A stretch of DNA of 64,000 nucleotides from Caldilineaceae bacterium bin5 (lineage in GTDB: Bacteria > Chloroflexota > Anaerolineae > Caldilineales > Caldilineaceae), in contig MPML01000012.1 of NCBI GenBank assembly GCA_002238445.1, positions 32,315-96,314 of the forward strand, in the 5' to 3' direction. Within the stretch, counting starts at the first letter, position 1. Each line of letters opens with the position of its first letter. The notes under the pieces are model-generated. The model had not been told where the DNA came from. It did not search any database and saw only the letters and a list, made by a program, of their open reading frames with translations. The position numbers were made by a program, and so were the translations under genes. Positions 44,677 through 54,033 of this stretch are shown piece after piece.

Positions 44677-46446
44677 TTATTCAAATGGATTTTGATAGAT
44701 TTCCAAGTTCTCCGGGATATGCAGAAGATCTCCCGGGCGCAGGATATTGTAGGCACGGACAGCATTTGGGTTTGCTGCACGAAGCAAACTGATGGGGATT
44801 TCATACCTTGCGGCGATGTTGACCCAGGAGTCGCCAGACTGCACTTCGTGAAGCATGCTTTCTTCATGAAGGCGAATCGGGATTCCGCGTGGCAGAAGCA
44901 GGCGCTCCCCGTTCAAAGAACCGTTTACGTGAACGTTAGCCCCGCGCAAGATACTTTCGGGAAGGCCATGGGCCCGGGCCAGGCCGGCCCAAGAGTCGCC
45001 TGGACCCGCAATGTAGTAACGGAGTTCGGAGCAGGACCCAAGTGAAACAGTTATGCCTTCCTGCATACTCCATGAGAGTAGCCGGAACTTTTCCAGTTCA
45101 GTAGCCGGAAAATATACGAGGTCTTCTCGATAGGTAGGAGGAGGCGTGTTTATCCCTGGGTCATCAGGGTCTACGGGAAGGTCAGGCATTGGAGGCAGAG
45201 GCCTGCCGACGGTCGAGTAACCGGGAGGGAAGGCCAAGCCGACCCAACTGGATAGTCTGAGGAGCGAGCGTGTCTCCGGGTTACTTGAGGTTCGTCCGCC
45301 GTTGACGGCGCCGGCCGTGTCATCGACTAAACAGTATGAAAAGTCCTCGAATTTATCAGAACGGGCGAAATGTGTTGGCAACGATTTGCCGGTGACTACG
45401 GTGCCAGCCAACAGTCCATTGCCTCGCGTTTTGCTCAGCCAACTGGTTGTAAAGTATTCGCCGCCTGTGCGGCAGCGCACCGCGGGTGGGCAGTCGGGCA
45501 GCTGCACTACTGAATCCGGTACTTCAAAGGCCCACAGGTTCGGGTCGTCGGGCGCGCCGATCAGTTCTCGCATTCCGCGGTCGGCAATGACGGCTTCCAT
45601 AAAGTTGTGCCATAGCGGCGCCGCGCCGGCGGCGCCGCTGTTGCCCCACATGGGCGTGCCGTCACTGTTGCCGGTCCACACGCCGGCCACCAGGTACCGG
45701 GTAAATCCAACTGTCCAATTGTCTTTGAAGTTGGTGGTCGTGCCAGTTTTTGCGGCCGCGGGCCTGCTTAGCTTGAGCCTGCTGTTGGAGCCAAAAGCCG
45801 GCTTGCGGGCTTCGTTGTCGCTTAAGATGTCGGCCATTTGGAAGGCGACGCCCTGCGATATTATCTGTTTCTGTTCTACAGGAGGAGGCGACCGATAGCG
45901 GCCCAGATCGTCCACCATAAACAAAGCAAATTCGGGGGGAGAATGGAGACCCTTGTTGGCAAAGGTACGGAATGCGTTGGTTAACTCCAGTAGCGATATT
46001 TCGCCGGCGCCAAGAGACAGACTGAGGCCATAGTCCTCCGGTCTTCTTGTCAGGCTGGTTATGCCAAATTCTTTGGCCTTAGACACAAGGCGATCGTTGC
46101 CTACTGATGAGAGCAGTTTTACCGCGGGCACATTGTAACTGTTGGCAAGGGCGGTCCGGACTGTGACCGGGCCGTGAAAGGTATAGTCGTAGTTCCGAGG
46201 ACTATAGTAATGTCCCATGCCTACGGTATAGGCTGTTGGCGTGTCCCAGATCACGGTAGCGGGAGATATGATGTCATCGGAGAGCGCCGTGGCATAGAGA
46301 ATTGGTTTGAATGAACTTCCCGGCTGGCGGGTACTGAGTGAGAGATTGACCTGCCCGGCGTCCTCTTCGGTGAAATCTATTCCACCGACCATGGCCAGGA
46401 GTTCGCCCGTCTGCGGCTGAATAGCCACCAGCGCGCCGTTAGACAT
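44677..46446 (-). CDS. Transpeptidase half of a split class A penicillin-binding protein, with two LysM motifs
   Basis: This 589-residue reading frame starts inside what should be one gene with the upstream frame. It begins YQMSNGALVAIQP-like in frame, matching YDMDNGAFIALRP of the neighbouring paralogue. The transpeptidase motifs are intact: Ser44 in SSFK, S103-x-N105 and K233TG in AAKTGTTTN. The end carries two LysM motifs (YYIAGPGDSWAGLARAHGL and HEVQSGDSWVNIAARYEIP). The ATG at 46446 has GAGG 8 bases upstream and overlaps the previous stop by 8 bases, so separate translation is possible. Without a signal peptide, this product alone would stay inside the cell. Confidence 0.85.
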   Translation of the reverse strand: MSNGALVAIQPQTGELLAMVGGIDFTEEDAGQVNLSLSTRQPGSSFKPILYATALSDDIISPATVIWDTPTAYTVGMGHYYSPRNYDYTFHGPVTVRTALANSYNVPAVKLLSSVGNDRLVSKAKEFGITSLTRRPEDYGLSLSLGAGEISLLELTNAFRTFANKGLHSPPEFALFMVDDLGRYRSPPPVEQKQIISQGVAFQMADILSDNEARKPAFGSNSRLKLSRPAAAKTGTTTNFKDNWTVGFTRYLVAGVWTGNSDGTPMWGNSGAAGAAPLWHNFMEAVIADRGMRELIGAPDDPNLWAFEVPDSVVQLPDCPPAVRCRTGGEYFTTSWLSKTRGNGLLAGTVVTGKSLPTHFARSDKFEDFSYCLVDDTAGAVNGGRTSSNPETRSLLRLSSWVGLAFPPGYSTVGRPLPPMPDLPVDPDDPGINTPPPTYREDLVYFPATELEKFRLLSWSMQEGITVSLGSCSELRYYIAGPGDSWAGLARAHGLPESILRGANVHVNGSLNGERLLLPRGIPIRLHEESMLHEVQSGDSWVNIAARYEIPISLLRAANPNAVRAYNILRPGDLLHIPENLEIYQNPFE

Positions 46447-47698
46447 TTGATAGGCCTCGACGAATCAGCCGATCCTCCGCCAGCGTCTGCATCGGCATGT
46501 CCAGGGTGGTGATAATATGCATGCCGGAGCGGCGCATCTTCCAGCGCCCTAGTTCGATGCCGAGGGCTTCGGCCATGCGGCGTTCAAGAGCCTTTTCGAC
46601 ATAGAGTACGAAATGAGGGGCGAGGAAATCCTGTTTTTGCGACGAGCCAATCAGGAGGATTTCTTCTTCGAAGATGGCATCGGCTTCTTCTGGCTGCAGG
46701 GTTTCGTGGCGCACTAGCAGGTCAAGTACGACGCGCTGTCTCCGTTTGGCTGCATCGAAACTTCGAAAGAGGTCGAACGAGGCTGGTTGCTGGGGAACTC
46801 CCGCCAGGATCGTCGCCTCGGCCCAGGTCAGGTCGATGGCGCTCTTGCCGAAATAGACCTGTGCGGCTGCCTCCGGACCATAGGCAAGATGGCCATAGTT
46901 GACAAGATTGAGATAGATTTCCAGCAACTCTTCCTTATTGAAAAGGATAGTGAGGTCGTGAGCCAGACCGATCTCGTGAAGTTTGCGGTCGAGAGTCTGC
47001 TCGAATCGTTCTTCGGGTCCGAGGAACAGATTGCGAGCCAGCTGCATTGTAATCGTGCTGGCGCCTGAGGCGATTGACTGGGTCTGCACATTTTGCAGCG
47101 CGGCACCGACGATTCTACGGCTGTCTACGCCGCGATTCGTAAAGAACGATGCGTCCTCAGTTGCGACGGTTGCGGCGATCAAGGCCGGAGAAATCTGATC
47201 GAGGGTAACCCAGGTACGGCGCCCTTCCTCGAAGAATTCCGCAAGTAGGACCCCATTCCTGTCGTACAATCGGGTCGTCTCGAACAGCTGGGGCAATTTA
47301 CCTTCTGGCTGATACTGTTGCAGGTAATGCTCGACGACCGTTTTTATCGACCCTTCAGGTCGCGGCCCCAATCTTCCAGGCACCAGCTCGTCCAAAGAGG
47401 GAGCCTCTATTGCGTCCAAACCGAATGGTAGGCCCTCCAGGCCCGATTCGGGCTCCGAGGCATCGTCGCCTGAACAGCCGGCCGCCAGGATGACGGCAAG
47501 GAGGATCAAGAATAGTTTTCCTGTACTGCGCGCGCTTTCGAACCAGGATGTGCACCGAATTCCAAACGGGAGGAAAACAGATGCTTCTGGTTCGGTTTTT
47601 TCCGTGTGGGAGTTCCTGGTTACTTTCGCGCTGATCCTGGCTTCAGTGGCGTCCAAATTCGACCGTCCGCAGATTTCTGTTCCAATTCTATCCTTCAT
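46439..47698 (-). CDS. Glycosyltransferase (GT51) half of a split class A penicillin-binding protein
   Basis: This 419-residue N-terminal half has a lipobox LAAGC (Cys75) after an unusually long polar leader of about 60 residues. The GT51 domain is complete, with Glu181 in ATEDASFF, SGASTITMQLARNLFL and FGKSAIDLTWAEATILAG. It stops after TTLDMPMQTLAEDRLIRRGL, just where the paralogue continues into the transpeptidase. Removing one T of the ATTC at 46463-46466 (minus strand) would restore reading into the next frame. I chose the ATG at 47698 with GGAAGG upstream; an ATG at 47746 is an alternative. Both parts read as conserved coding sequence. Confidence 0.85.
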   Translation of the reverse strand: MKDRIGTEICGRSNLDATEARISAKVTRNSHTEKTEPEASVFLPFGIRCTSWFESARSTGKLFLILLAVILAAGCSGDDASEPESGLEGLPFGLDAIEAPSLDELVPGRLGPRPEGSIKTVVEHYLQQYQPEGKLPQLFETTRLYDRNGVLLAEFFEEGRRTWVTLDQISPALIAATVATEDASFFTNRGVDSRRIVGAALQNVQTQSIASGASTITMQLARNLFLGPEERFEQTLDRKLHEIGLAHDLTILFNKEELLEIYLNLVNYGHLAYGPEAAAQVYFGKSAIDLTWAEATILAGVPQQPASFDLFRSFDAAKRRQRVVLDLLVRHETLQPEEADAIFEEEILLIGSSQKQDFLAPHFVLYVEKALERRMAEALGIELGRWKMRRSGMHIITTLDMPMQTLAEDRLIRRGLSNV

Positions 47699-47968
47699 TT
47701 TGTAGCTGCCTTCCAAGTTGCAACTTTGCCGAACATGCTTCGACATTGCCCTTCGCGTGTCGTCTCCTTGCGTTGAACGGACCGACAGGTGCGGTCCAAT
47801 TCAAAGGTATAACCATTTGAACGGGAGTTACAAGTTAAATTGTATCACAATAATAGTGTCTGCAAGTGCGAAGATCCGAAGATGCACAGCAGACTTGCCA
47901 ATTGGCTTTGAAGGTCAAATGGCTACGTAGATAGATTGCAATGAATTTGTAGCCAAGTCAAACAAGAA

Positions 47969-47988
47969 AACCGCTCGAATGAGCGGTT
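47969..47988 (-). terminator. Intrinsic terminator of tRNA-Cys
   Basis: On the minus strand AACCGCTC and GAGCGGTT form an 8-base stem with a 4-base loop. TTTTCTTGTTT follows. It begins 3 bases after the tRNA 3' end. Confidence 0.9.
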
Positions 47989-47990
47989 AG

Positions 47991-48061
<71 letters not shown>

Positions 48062-48091
48062 GAAGAACCTACAGGAATCAATCCGTCCCGG

Positions 48092-48120
48092 ATACTATCA
48101 GGACTAGAGCGCATTGTCAA
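48092..48120 (-). promoter_or_regulatory. Promoter of tRNA-Cys
   Basis: On the minus strand a perfect TTGACA and TAGTAT (4 of 6) are separated by 17 bases. Transcription would start near 48085, about 24 bases before the mature tRNA. Confidence 0.8.
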
Positions 48121-48190
48121 ATGCGGCCGGTCGGGGGTATCATCCAAAAGTCTTACGAAATCCTTTTGATTTTGAGGTCGAGGGAAGCCC

Positions 48191-48565
48191 ATGAAATTCA
48201 CTGATGAAATGGTCCTTTGTGAGCGTTGCGGCGTTACATTTCTTTGGACTCTTGAAGAAAGACGCGCGGCGGAAGAGGGTCAGGCGCCTCCTTCGTATTG
48301 CATGGGGTGCGCTTCCATACTGCCTGACAGCGGCCGCCAGAGAGGACTGGTGAAGTGGTACAGCCCGCGTAAGAGGTATGGCTTTATTTCCCCTGCTGCC
48401 GGACCGGACCTTTTTGCACATCGCTCTCGCTTCCGGGAGGTCGGCCGCTTGCGGCAAGGGGATCTTGTGGAGTTCTCTGTCGAGGAGAACGAGAAGGGCG
48501 CAGAGGCGGTTGAAGTGCGTCTGCTCTATCGACAGCCGAGGCAGGTCAGCAGCGAATCCGGTTAG
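48191..48565 (+). CDS. Cold-shock-domain protein with N-terminal zinc ribbon
   Basis: This 124-residue protein has two parts. Residues 8-42 carry C10-x2-C13 and C37-x2-C40 (LCERCG, YCMGC), a zinc-ribbon arrangement. Residues 48-115 form a cold-shock OB fold with GLVKWYSPRKRYGFISP (RNP1-like), DLFAHRSRF (RNP2-like) and GDLVEFSVEENEKGAEAVEV. It would bind single-stranded RNA or DNA. The zinc part may add protein or nucleic acid contacts. Start choice follows GAGGTCGAGGGAAG upstream. It is convergent with the glycosyltransferase gene behind it. Confidence 0.88.
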   Translation: MKFTDEMVLCERCGVTFLWTLEERRAAEEGQAPPSYCMGCASILPDSGRQRGLVKWYSPRKRYGFISPAAGPDLFAHRSRFREVGRLRQGDLVEFSVEENEKGAEAVEVRLLYRQPRQVSSESG

Positions 48566-48586
48566 TGCCGCAAATAGTCAGGTTGC

Positions 48587-49741
48587 CTATTGTGCGGGCG
48601 CTGCGTTCATTTTCAGAAGCTTGCTGAACTGGCAATCGTAAGATTCGGCAACAACAGGCCAGCTATACCGCTCCTGAACGGCGCGGCGAAGTGAAGGCGG
48701 TGCCTGACGGGGCATGGCAAGTCGGGCGACGGCTTTGACGTACAGATCGTCCTCGTTCTCGTACAGGCAGGCCGCATGCAGGTCGGGGGGTATCAGTTCC
48801 GGATAGCTGAGACGATTCGGCAACAGCGGAAAGACCCCGGCCTGGACCGCTTCCAAGATGCTGATTCCGAAGAATTCGTGGTCGGCTGTGCTGACTACGA
48901 GGTCGGACTCTCGCAGCAGGGCCAGGTAGTCGCTCCTCGATGGCAGAAAACCCCAGTGTTCGATACGATGTGCCAACCGTGTTTTGGCTTCCTCAAATTC
49001 CCCAGGCACGTTGCGAAAGTTTTCGCCTGCCAGGGCCAACCTGAAATTGTGTCCTGTCTCTTCCAACCTGTAGAGCAGTTGGAAGAAGCGATCCGGTCGC
49101 TTGTCGTATTCCCAGCGTTGATTCCAAAGGATCAGAGGCGGTCGCGACGAGATTTGGCGGCGGCTCTCAGCTTGCAGGTCGATACCCACCGGCAGGACGT
49201 GAGAGCGCGCCTCCACTTCTTCGATCTTTTCCAAGTGGTTATAGTCCGGAAAATGCTTCAGCAGGTTTGGCAGTTCATCAAACCAACTCCGTTGGTGAAA
49301 TTCTGTATTGAACACGACCATGTCTGCACACAGCTGGCTCAACCAATTCACCATGGCATAGGTCAGATCGGGCTTCTCGCCCGGACGCCAGGGATAGGTA
49401 AGCTGGTTTTCGTGCATGTAGAGTACGGTGCGAGTCTGCGCTGGCAGAATCCGTCTCACCAGAGCCAACCAAGCGGGCAGATTCGTCATGTCTGTTGCCA
49501 GGATCAGGTCGGGCGGATGCGTCTCGCAGAGTTTCTCGGTTTGTGCTGCCAGTTCGACGGCGGCCCCTTGCATGCGCCATTTCCAGAAGCGGCCGGCCAG
49601 CGTGAAGAGTTGGACGTCATGCCTGCTGTGGCCCTTGTAACCTTCGGCCCAGGCTTTATGGCTACCGGTGTGGTAGGGAGAGAGCAGCCATATCGTAAGG
49701 GGTTCCGAGTGGGAGTTACTTGTCATGTTTCTGCGGTCCAT
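48587..49741 (-). CDS. Glycosyltransferase, tRNA-queuosine mannosyltransferase-like (DUF3524/GTDC1)
   Basis: This 384-residue GT-B enzyme begins with the DUF3524 N-terminal domain: [46 protein letters not shown] and [22 protein letters not shown]. It continues with a GT1-type C-terminal domain holding [15 protein letters not shown] and [16 protein letters not shown]. The animal member, QTMAN (GTDC1), adds mannose to queuosine in tRNA-Asp. Bacterial relatives share the motifs, so a tRNA-queuosine or similar target is a reasonable inference but not shown. ATG at 49741 has AAGG just upstream. No queuosine genes are in the window. Confidence 0.87.
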   Translation of the reverse strand: MDRRNMTSNSHSEPLTIWLLSPYHTGSHKAWAEGYKGHSRHDVQLFTLAGRFWKWRMQGAAVELAAQTEKLCETHPPDLILATDMTNLPAWLALVRRILPAQTRTVLYMHENQLTYPWRPGEKPDLTYAMVNWLSQLCADMVVFNTEFHQRSWFDELPNLLKHFPDYNHLEKIEEVEARSHVLPVGIDLQAESRRQISSRPPLILWNQRWEYDKRPDRFFQLLYRLEETGHNFRLALAGENFRNVPGEFEEAKTRLAHRIEHWGFLPSRSDYLALLRESDLVVSTADHEFFGISILEAVQAGVFPLLPNRLSYPELIPPDLHAACLYENEDDLYVKAVARLAMPRQAPPSLRRAVQERYSWPVVAESYDCQFSKLLKMNAAPAQ

Positions 49742-50469
49742 TTGCCTTGTAAGGCACTGTTCGTCCTGCCGGCGATGTCTATAGAGTCTGGAAACAGAAC
49801 TTGCTTACGTTTCGGCGTCTATTTCTCGAGGTGATTGATCACCTAAAGTCCATTCGCTACTGTGTTTGAGAAAGCCGGCTTGTTCTCTCAATCCTCACTA
49901 CAGTTTACCCATTTCGCGTTCCGAGGCTTGTCTGCGCACTTTGCGGAGGTGCGGAATGAAGACGGGTGTCTATCTGGGCGGTCCGAAGTGCCTTCTTCAC
50001 CTGCGCGGGGGGAATCCCCTCGATACGCATTTTCGAATACCGCGCCTTAGTTCAACGCAAGGGGAGTTGTAAGGCGGCTGTCACATGCGTGAGAGTATAC
50101 AGTTAAGTAAGATACGGAGCGAAGATGCATGGTTTGTCCAGAAGTACAGGGGATGGTCAATAAAGATACTTCGTGTGGCGTCAAAGTCAAAAGTGCTGCG
50201 CGGCAGAGCAATTGCATCATGCAATGGTCACAGAGTTATTATGCGACGAGTACCTGAAAAACCGGGACAGCAGGGGGTTCATCACATGATCCAGAAGGGG
50301 AGCTCGTGACGAGATTGGAAGTGCCTTTGTGGGGTGAGTGATGTGCAAGATGGGGAGACTCCCGGCTCGGACATACAGGTTTCCGACTGATGCGAGGTAT
50401 GCATGTGACGGCGGCAGTTGCTGTCATCTGTGGAGCGGACATTGGGGTTGAGAGTGAAGTTTTTGGGTG
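49742..50469. other. Intergenic stretch, no convincing gene
   Basis: Only short frames are present. One of 38 codons at 49956-50072 has GGAGGTG upstream but no recognisable product. Nothing else stands out before repeat copy E. Confidence 0.5.
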
Positions 50470-50700
50470 GGAATCAAGAACGCAACTGGTGTACAGACGC
50501 CGTAGTGCTGGCAAGCTGACACGCGCTGCGATGAAGGCACCCGGTGGGTGAGGCATGGTTTTGGAGGGGGGCGTTGCGGGGGCGCAGCCCCTGCACAAGG
50601 GAGGCCGCTTGCGGCCGACCGCCCATATGCAGATAGGGTGTCAGCCCCTGGCGGCGACCGCGGGGGAACTGCGGAGAAAAGTGGTCAGCTAAAAGTGACC
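50470..50700 (+). repeat. Dispersed three-way-junction repeat, copy E
   Basis: The left flank GCAACTGGTGTA and GCATGGTTTTGGAGG follows copy D. The core at 50568-50624 keeps the outer stem and first hairpin. Its second hairpin is GGCCG-CTTG-CGGCC, a further paired change. The right side shows GCGACCGCGGGGGAACTGCGG, like the 11-base repeats in the 27616 array. Confidence 0.82.
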
Positions 50701-50960
50701 AGCGACCCTCTGAGTGCCAGGAGGGGTCTGCACTGCTTGGCCGCGAATTGACGATGCGTGCGTAGTCAGAACGTCCTGAAAGGCGTTTCACTCCGACTCA
50801 GGCGGGATCAGACAGACTCAGACTGCGTCTTGCCCTTGGCAGATGCGTCGAATCAGAAGAAGCTTAGGATGCTCTGCCTGTATTGGGAAGGGTGCAGATT
50901 TTGGGGTCATTTTGGCATCGGTTTTTGATGCCAATGCCATGCCTTTGAAAGTTTCATCAC
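50701..50960. other. Intergenic stretch before the replication-cluster promoter
   Basis: I see no gene or clear structure here. It separates repeat copy E from the promoter at 50962. Confidence 0.4.
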
Positions 50961-50961
50961 T

Positions 50962-50989
50962 TTGTGCCATATTATGGCTATGCTATAAT
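50962..50989 (+). promoter_or_regulatory. Extended -10 promoter of the BFN/dnaB cluster
   Basis: A perfect TATAAT at 50984-50989 is preceded by TGC, forming an extended -10. TTGTGC at 50962-50967, with a 16-base spacer, is a weak -35. The start site would be near 50996, about 98 bases before the gene. Confidence 0.7.
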
Positions 50990-51093
50990 CCAACTTGCCT
51001 CGGCCAAACTTGGCTACTACTGCCGGTCGGCCTCAGCAACTCCGTGTGTGATACCGTAGAGCAGTCTCGGCATATCGAGTACAGGAGCATGGG

Positions 51094-51612
51094 ATGATAG
51101 AGGTTGTAATCGATAGCGTGCGCGTAAGCCTGATGTCCCAACACCGGATAGTTGTCCTGCGCGAGGAGAGCGGCGAAAGGTATCTGCCCATCTGGATCGG
51201 CCCGTTTGAAGCCGACGCCATTACCATACAGCTGCAGGGCATCGAAGTCGTCAGACCAATGACTCACGATCTGCTGCGCCAGTTTGCGGAATCTCTTGAT
51301 GGTGAGATTACGCATGTAGTGATAAGCGATCTGCAAAACGAGACATTTTTTGCCGAAATAGTGCTGGAAGCAAATGGTGAAACACTGGAAATCGACAGCC
51401 GGCCAAGCGATGCCGTCGCCCTGGCTGTGCGGGTTGATGTTCCGATTTACGTTGCCGACGAAGTGATGGAAAAGGCCGGCATGGAGCCTGAAGAGGAGTT
51501 GGGCGTTATCAGCCAGGGAAGTGACGGCGTGGAAGAGGAAGTCGGTGAAACCAGTGATGAAGACCTGGATGTCTTCCGCGACTTTATAGAAGGACTCGAC
51601 ATCGACAATTGA
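51094..51612 (+). CDS. Bifunctional nuclease (BFN/DUF151) family protein
   Basis: This 172-residue protein has the BFN domain over residues 1-130: [84 protein letters not shown]. The last 40 residues are strongly acidic ([13 protein letters not shown]), an added tail common in the family. Plant BFN members act on DNA and RNA; bacterial ones are mostly untested. It opens a unit with dnaB and loader genes, separated by 260 bases, so a role in DNA maintenance is possible but uncertain. Confidence 0.93.
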   Translation: MIEVVIDSVRVSLMSQHRIVVLREESGERYLPIWIGPFEADAITIQLQGIEVVRPMTHDLLRQFAESLDGEITHVVISDLQNETFFAEIVLEANGETLEIDSRPSDAVALAVRVDVPIYVADEVMEKAGMEPEEELGVISQGSDGVEEEVGETSDEDLDVFRDFIEGLDIDN

Positions 51613-51872
51613 GGGAGCAAAGGTAGAGGTCTTCGCCGGCCGGAGAGAAGGGCGAAAGGCGGGCGGAAACGGGGGCTGCGCAAACGCAACAGAGCGAAGT
51701 AAGACGGCGGCGGGGTCGCATCCAAGCGGTTCTCGCCGTTTTTGCACTCTTGATACTGCATACTCCTGGCAATCTGTTTGGTTTGGTTCGATGCGTTTGA
51801 TGCATGCCAACCGGTGCAAGTTCCGATCAACTCTTCCAAAGTCACAGGAACATTTCTCCTACACAAAGTACT

Positions 51873-53849
51873 ATGAGCGAAACGATTGAAGCCACAGTAA
51901 AGACGACACCAGCGAATGTGGAGGCTGAGCAGGCGGTGCTCGGTTCTCTTTTGATCGATCCCGATGCCATAATCAAAGTGGCGAGCACTCTGCGCGATGC
52001 CGACTTCTATCGCGAGCCGCACCAGTGGATTTACAGGGCGCTGCTTTCGCTGCACGAGCGCCGTGAACCGGCCGATTTTGTTACTTTGGTCGACGAACTT
52101 GAGCGCAATGAACAGCTGGAGGATATTGGTGGTCCGGCTTACATCACTCAACTGATCAACAGCACCCCTACCGCGATTTATGTGGATCACTACGCCCGCA
52201 TTGTTGAGCGAACGGCCACCCTGAGACGACTGATCGGCGCGGCTAACCAGATCGCCGAACTCGCCTACGACGAGAGTCACGAGGTGGATGAAGTTGTCGA
52301 CAGAGCAGAGGGGATAATCTTCGGCGTGAGTGAGAGTCGTATCCATCGCGACCTAACGCCCGTTGCCAGAATCCTGGACGAAGTCGTTGATCAGATTGAC
52401 TTTCTGGCACGCAATCAGAACCGGATGATGGGTGTCCCGACAGGCTTTGTGCTGCTAGACAAAATGCTGGGGGGATTCCAGAAGAGCGACCTTATCATCG
52501 TTGCTGGCCGGCCTGGGATGGGAAAGTCAAGCCTGGGGCTGTCAATTGCCCAGAATGCCGCCAGGCGTTACGACGCACGCGTGGCTGTCTTCAGTCTTGA
52601 AATGAGCAGCGAACAGGTCGTGCAGCGCCTACTCTCGGTCGAAACGGCCATAGACAGCCACCGGTTGCGTATGGGTCAAATCGACGAGGAGGAATGGCCG
52701 ATCCTGGTCGAGGCAGCCAACACGCTTTCCGGTACGAATATCTTTGTCGACGACACGCCCGGCGCCACGGTCCTGGAAATCCGCACAAAGGCGCGGCGAC
52801 TCTACGCGGAACGCGGCATCGACTTGATTGTTGTCGACTACATGCAACTCATGTCCGGTGGCGGGGGAGGCGGGCGAGGCGAAAACCGGCAGCAGGAGAT
52901 CAGCTTTATCAGCCGTTCTCTGAAGGGACTGGCCCGTGAACTGAATGTGCCGGTCATCGCGCTCAGCCAGCTCAGCCGCGCGGTGGAAAGCCGGGCGAAT
53001 AACAAGCCTGTGCTCTCCGACCTACGGGAAAGCGGTTGCCTCAGCGGCGACACATTGGTCTATCTCCCTGACCTTGGCTTGCACATGCAGATACGGGATC
53101 TGGTGGGCGGCAAAAGTTTCAGAGTTGCCGCTTTCGACCAAGTCACACAGCGCTTTGTTCGAGCTGAGGTTAGCAATGCTTTTTGTACCGGCACCAGGCA
53201 GGTATTCCGAATTACATCGCAGAAGGGCAGGACAGTGCGAGCGACAGCGAATCACAAGTTCCTGACCGAATGCGGATGGAGGCGGTTGGACGAACTAGGC
53301 CATGACGATCGCATTGCCACGGCGAGAACGGGTGGTCAATGGATGGCAGCGCCGAAGCCAGGCAAGCATGTCGGCGCCTTCAACGCCTTCCCGAGCCGGC
53401 TTGCCGCTCAGACTGCGCCGGCTCTTTCTGCGAACATAGGGGAAGGGACATTGGGCATTCAACGCCCGGCTGAAGAGCACAGGCAGGCCGATGTCCACGA
53501 TGACCATGCCGAACTCGTTGACGAAGCTGGTCTCGACGTGTATTGGGACACAGTTGCATCGATTGAGGCGGATGGCGTAGAAGATGTCTATGATCTCACC
53601 GTTCCGGCGTTTCACAACTTCGTTGCAAACGACATTGTTGTACATAACTCGATCGAACAGGATGCCGATGTAGTGATCTTCGTCTACCGCGAGGACTATT
53701 ACAATGAGGATACGGACAGGCAGAACATCGCCGACCTGATGGTCGCCAAGCACCGCCACGGTACGACCGGAACGGTCAGTCTCTATTTTCGCAAGGAACT
53801 TACCCAGTTTCGAGATTTGGAGCTTCGGCGAGAGGATTTGGAGTATTGA
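51873..53849 (+). CDS. dnaB: Replicative DNA helicase DnaB with mini-intein
   Basis: The 658-residue precursor holds a 454-residue DnaB helicase after removal of the intein. The N-terminal domain (residues 13-115) has the usual [15 protein letters not shown] start, and the RecA-like domain has Walker A GRPGMGKS at about 212-219 and Walker [13 protein letters not shown]. The chain is interrupted after SDLRESG by a 204-residue intein and resumes with [14 protein letters not shown]. DnaB is the hexameric motor that unwinds the fork 5' to 3'. The ATG at 51873 was chosen, as it begins the conserved part, though its ribosome-binding site is weak. The loader genes follow. Confidence 0.95.
   Translation: MSETIEATVKTTPANVEAEQAVLGSLLIDPDAIIKVASTLRDADFYREPHQWIYRALLSLHERREPADFVTLVDELERNEQLEDIGGPAYITQLINSTPTAIYVDHYARIVERTATLRRLIGAANQIAELAYDESHEVDEVVDRAEGIIFGVSESRIHRDLTPVARILDEVVDQIDFLARNQNRMMGVPTGFVLLDKMLGGFQKSDLIIVAGRPGMGKSSLGLSIAQNAARRYDARVAVFSLEMSSEQVVQRLLSVETAIDSHRLRMGQIDEEEWPILVEAANTLSGTNIFVDDTPGATVLEIRTKARRLYAERGIDLIVVDYMQLMSGGGGGGRGENRQQEISFISRSLKGLARELNVPVIALSQLSRAVESRANNKPVLSDLRESGCLSGDTLVYLPDLGLHMQIRDLVGGKSFRVAAFDQVTQRFVRAEVSNAFCTGTRQVFRITSQKGRTVRATANHKFLTECGWRRLDELGHDDRIATARTGGQWMAAPKPGKHVGAFNAFPSRLAAQTAPALSANIGEGTLGIQRPAEEHRQADVHDDHAELVDEAGLDVYWDTVASIEADGVEDVYDLTVPAFHNFVANDIVVHNSIEQDADVVIFVYREDYYNEDTDRQNIADLMVAKHRHGTTGTVSLYFRKELTQFRDLELRREDLEY
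53037..53648 (+). other. DnaB mini-intein coding region (204 residues)
   Basis: The insertion starts with Cys389 ([10 protein letters not shown], block A). Block B is [14 protein letters not shown], and the splicing end is [22 protein letters not shown] followed by Ser. The Cys, the block-B TxxH, the penultimate His, the final Asn and the +1 Ser are all present, so splicing should work. No homing-endonuclease LAGLIDADG motifs are seen in the roughly 60-residue linker. The site matches that of the Synechocystis and Rhodothermus DnaB inteins. Confidence 0.93.
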
Positions 53850-54033
53850 GGCAGGAGTGCCAGGGAATTGCAGAACTTCAAGAACGCTTTGTATGGCCTC
53901 ACAGGCCAAATGGACTCCTCTTTGGTCTTCGCTCGACCGGCAGATTGCGGCCGCGGGTTTACACGGTCCAGAGTTGCGTTCGTACTTTGTGAAAGGTTGA
54001 CTTTAGTTTGGCCGTCCCGGCTGCGGAATTGAC

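Noticed and set aside
47839..47865. Minus-strand promoter TTGCAG/TACAAT for the split penicillin-binding protein
   Set aside because: The spacer is only 15 bases and the -35 matches at 3 positions, so support is too thin.
49956..50072. A 38-codon frame with a good GGAGGTG upstream
   Set aside because: The ribosome-binding site is attractive, but the product has no recognisable feature and no neighbour to support it, so it is not listed as a gene.
53850..54033. Hairpin TGGCCT/AGGCCA after dnaB as a terminator
   Set aside because: It has a 6-base stem and no T-run, and the following gene lies in the same direction and is related in function.
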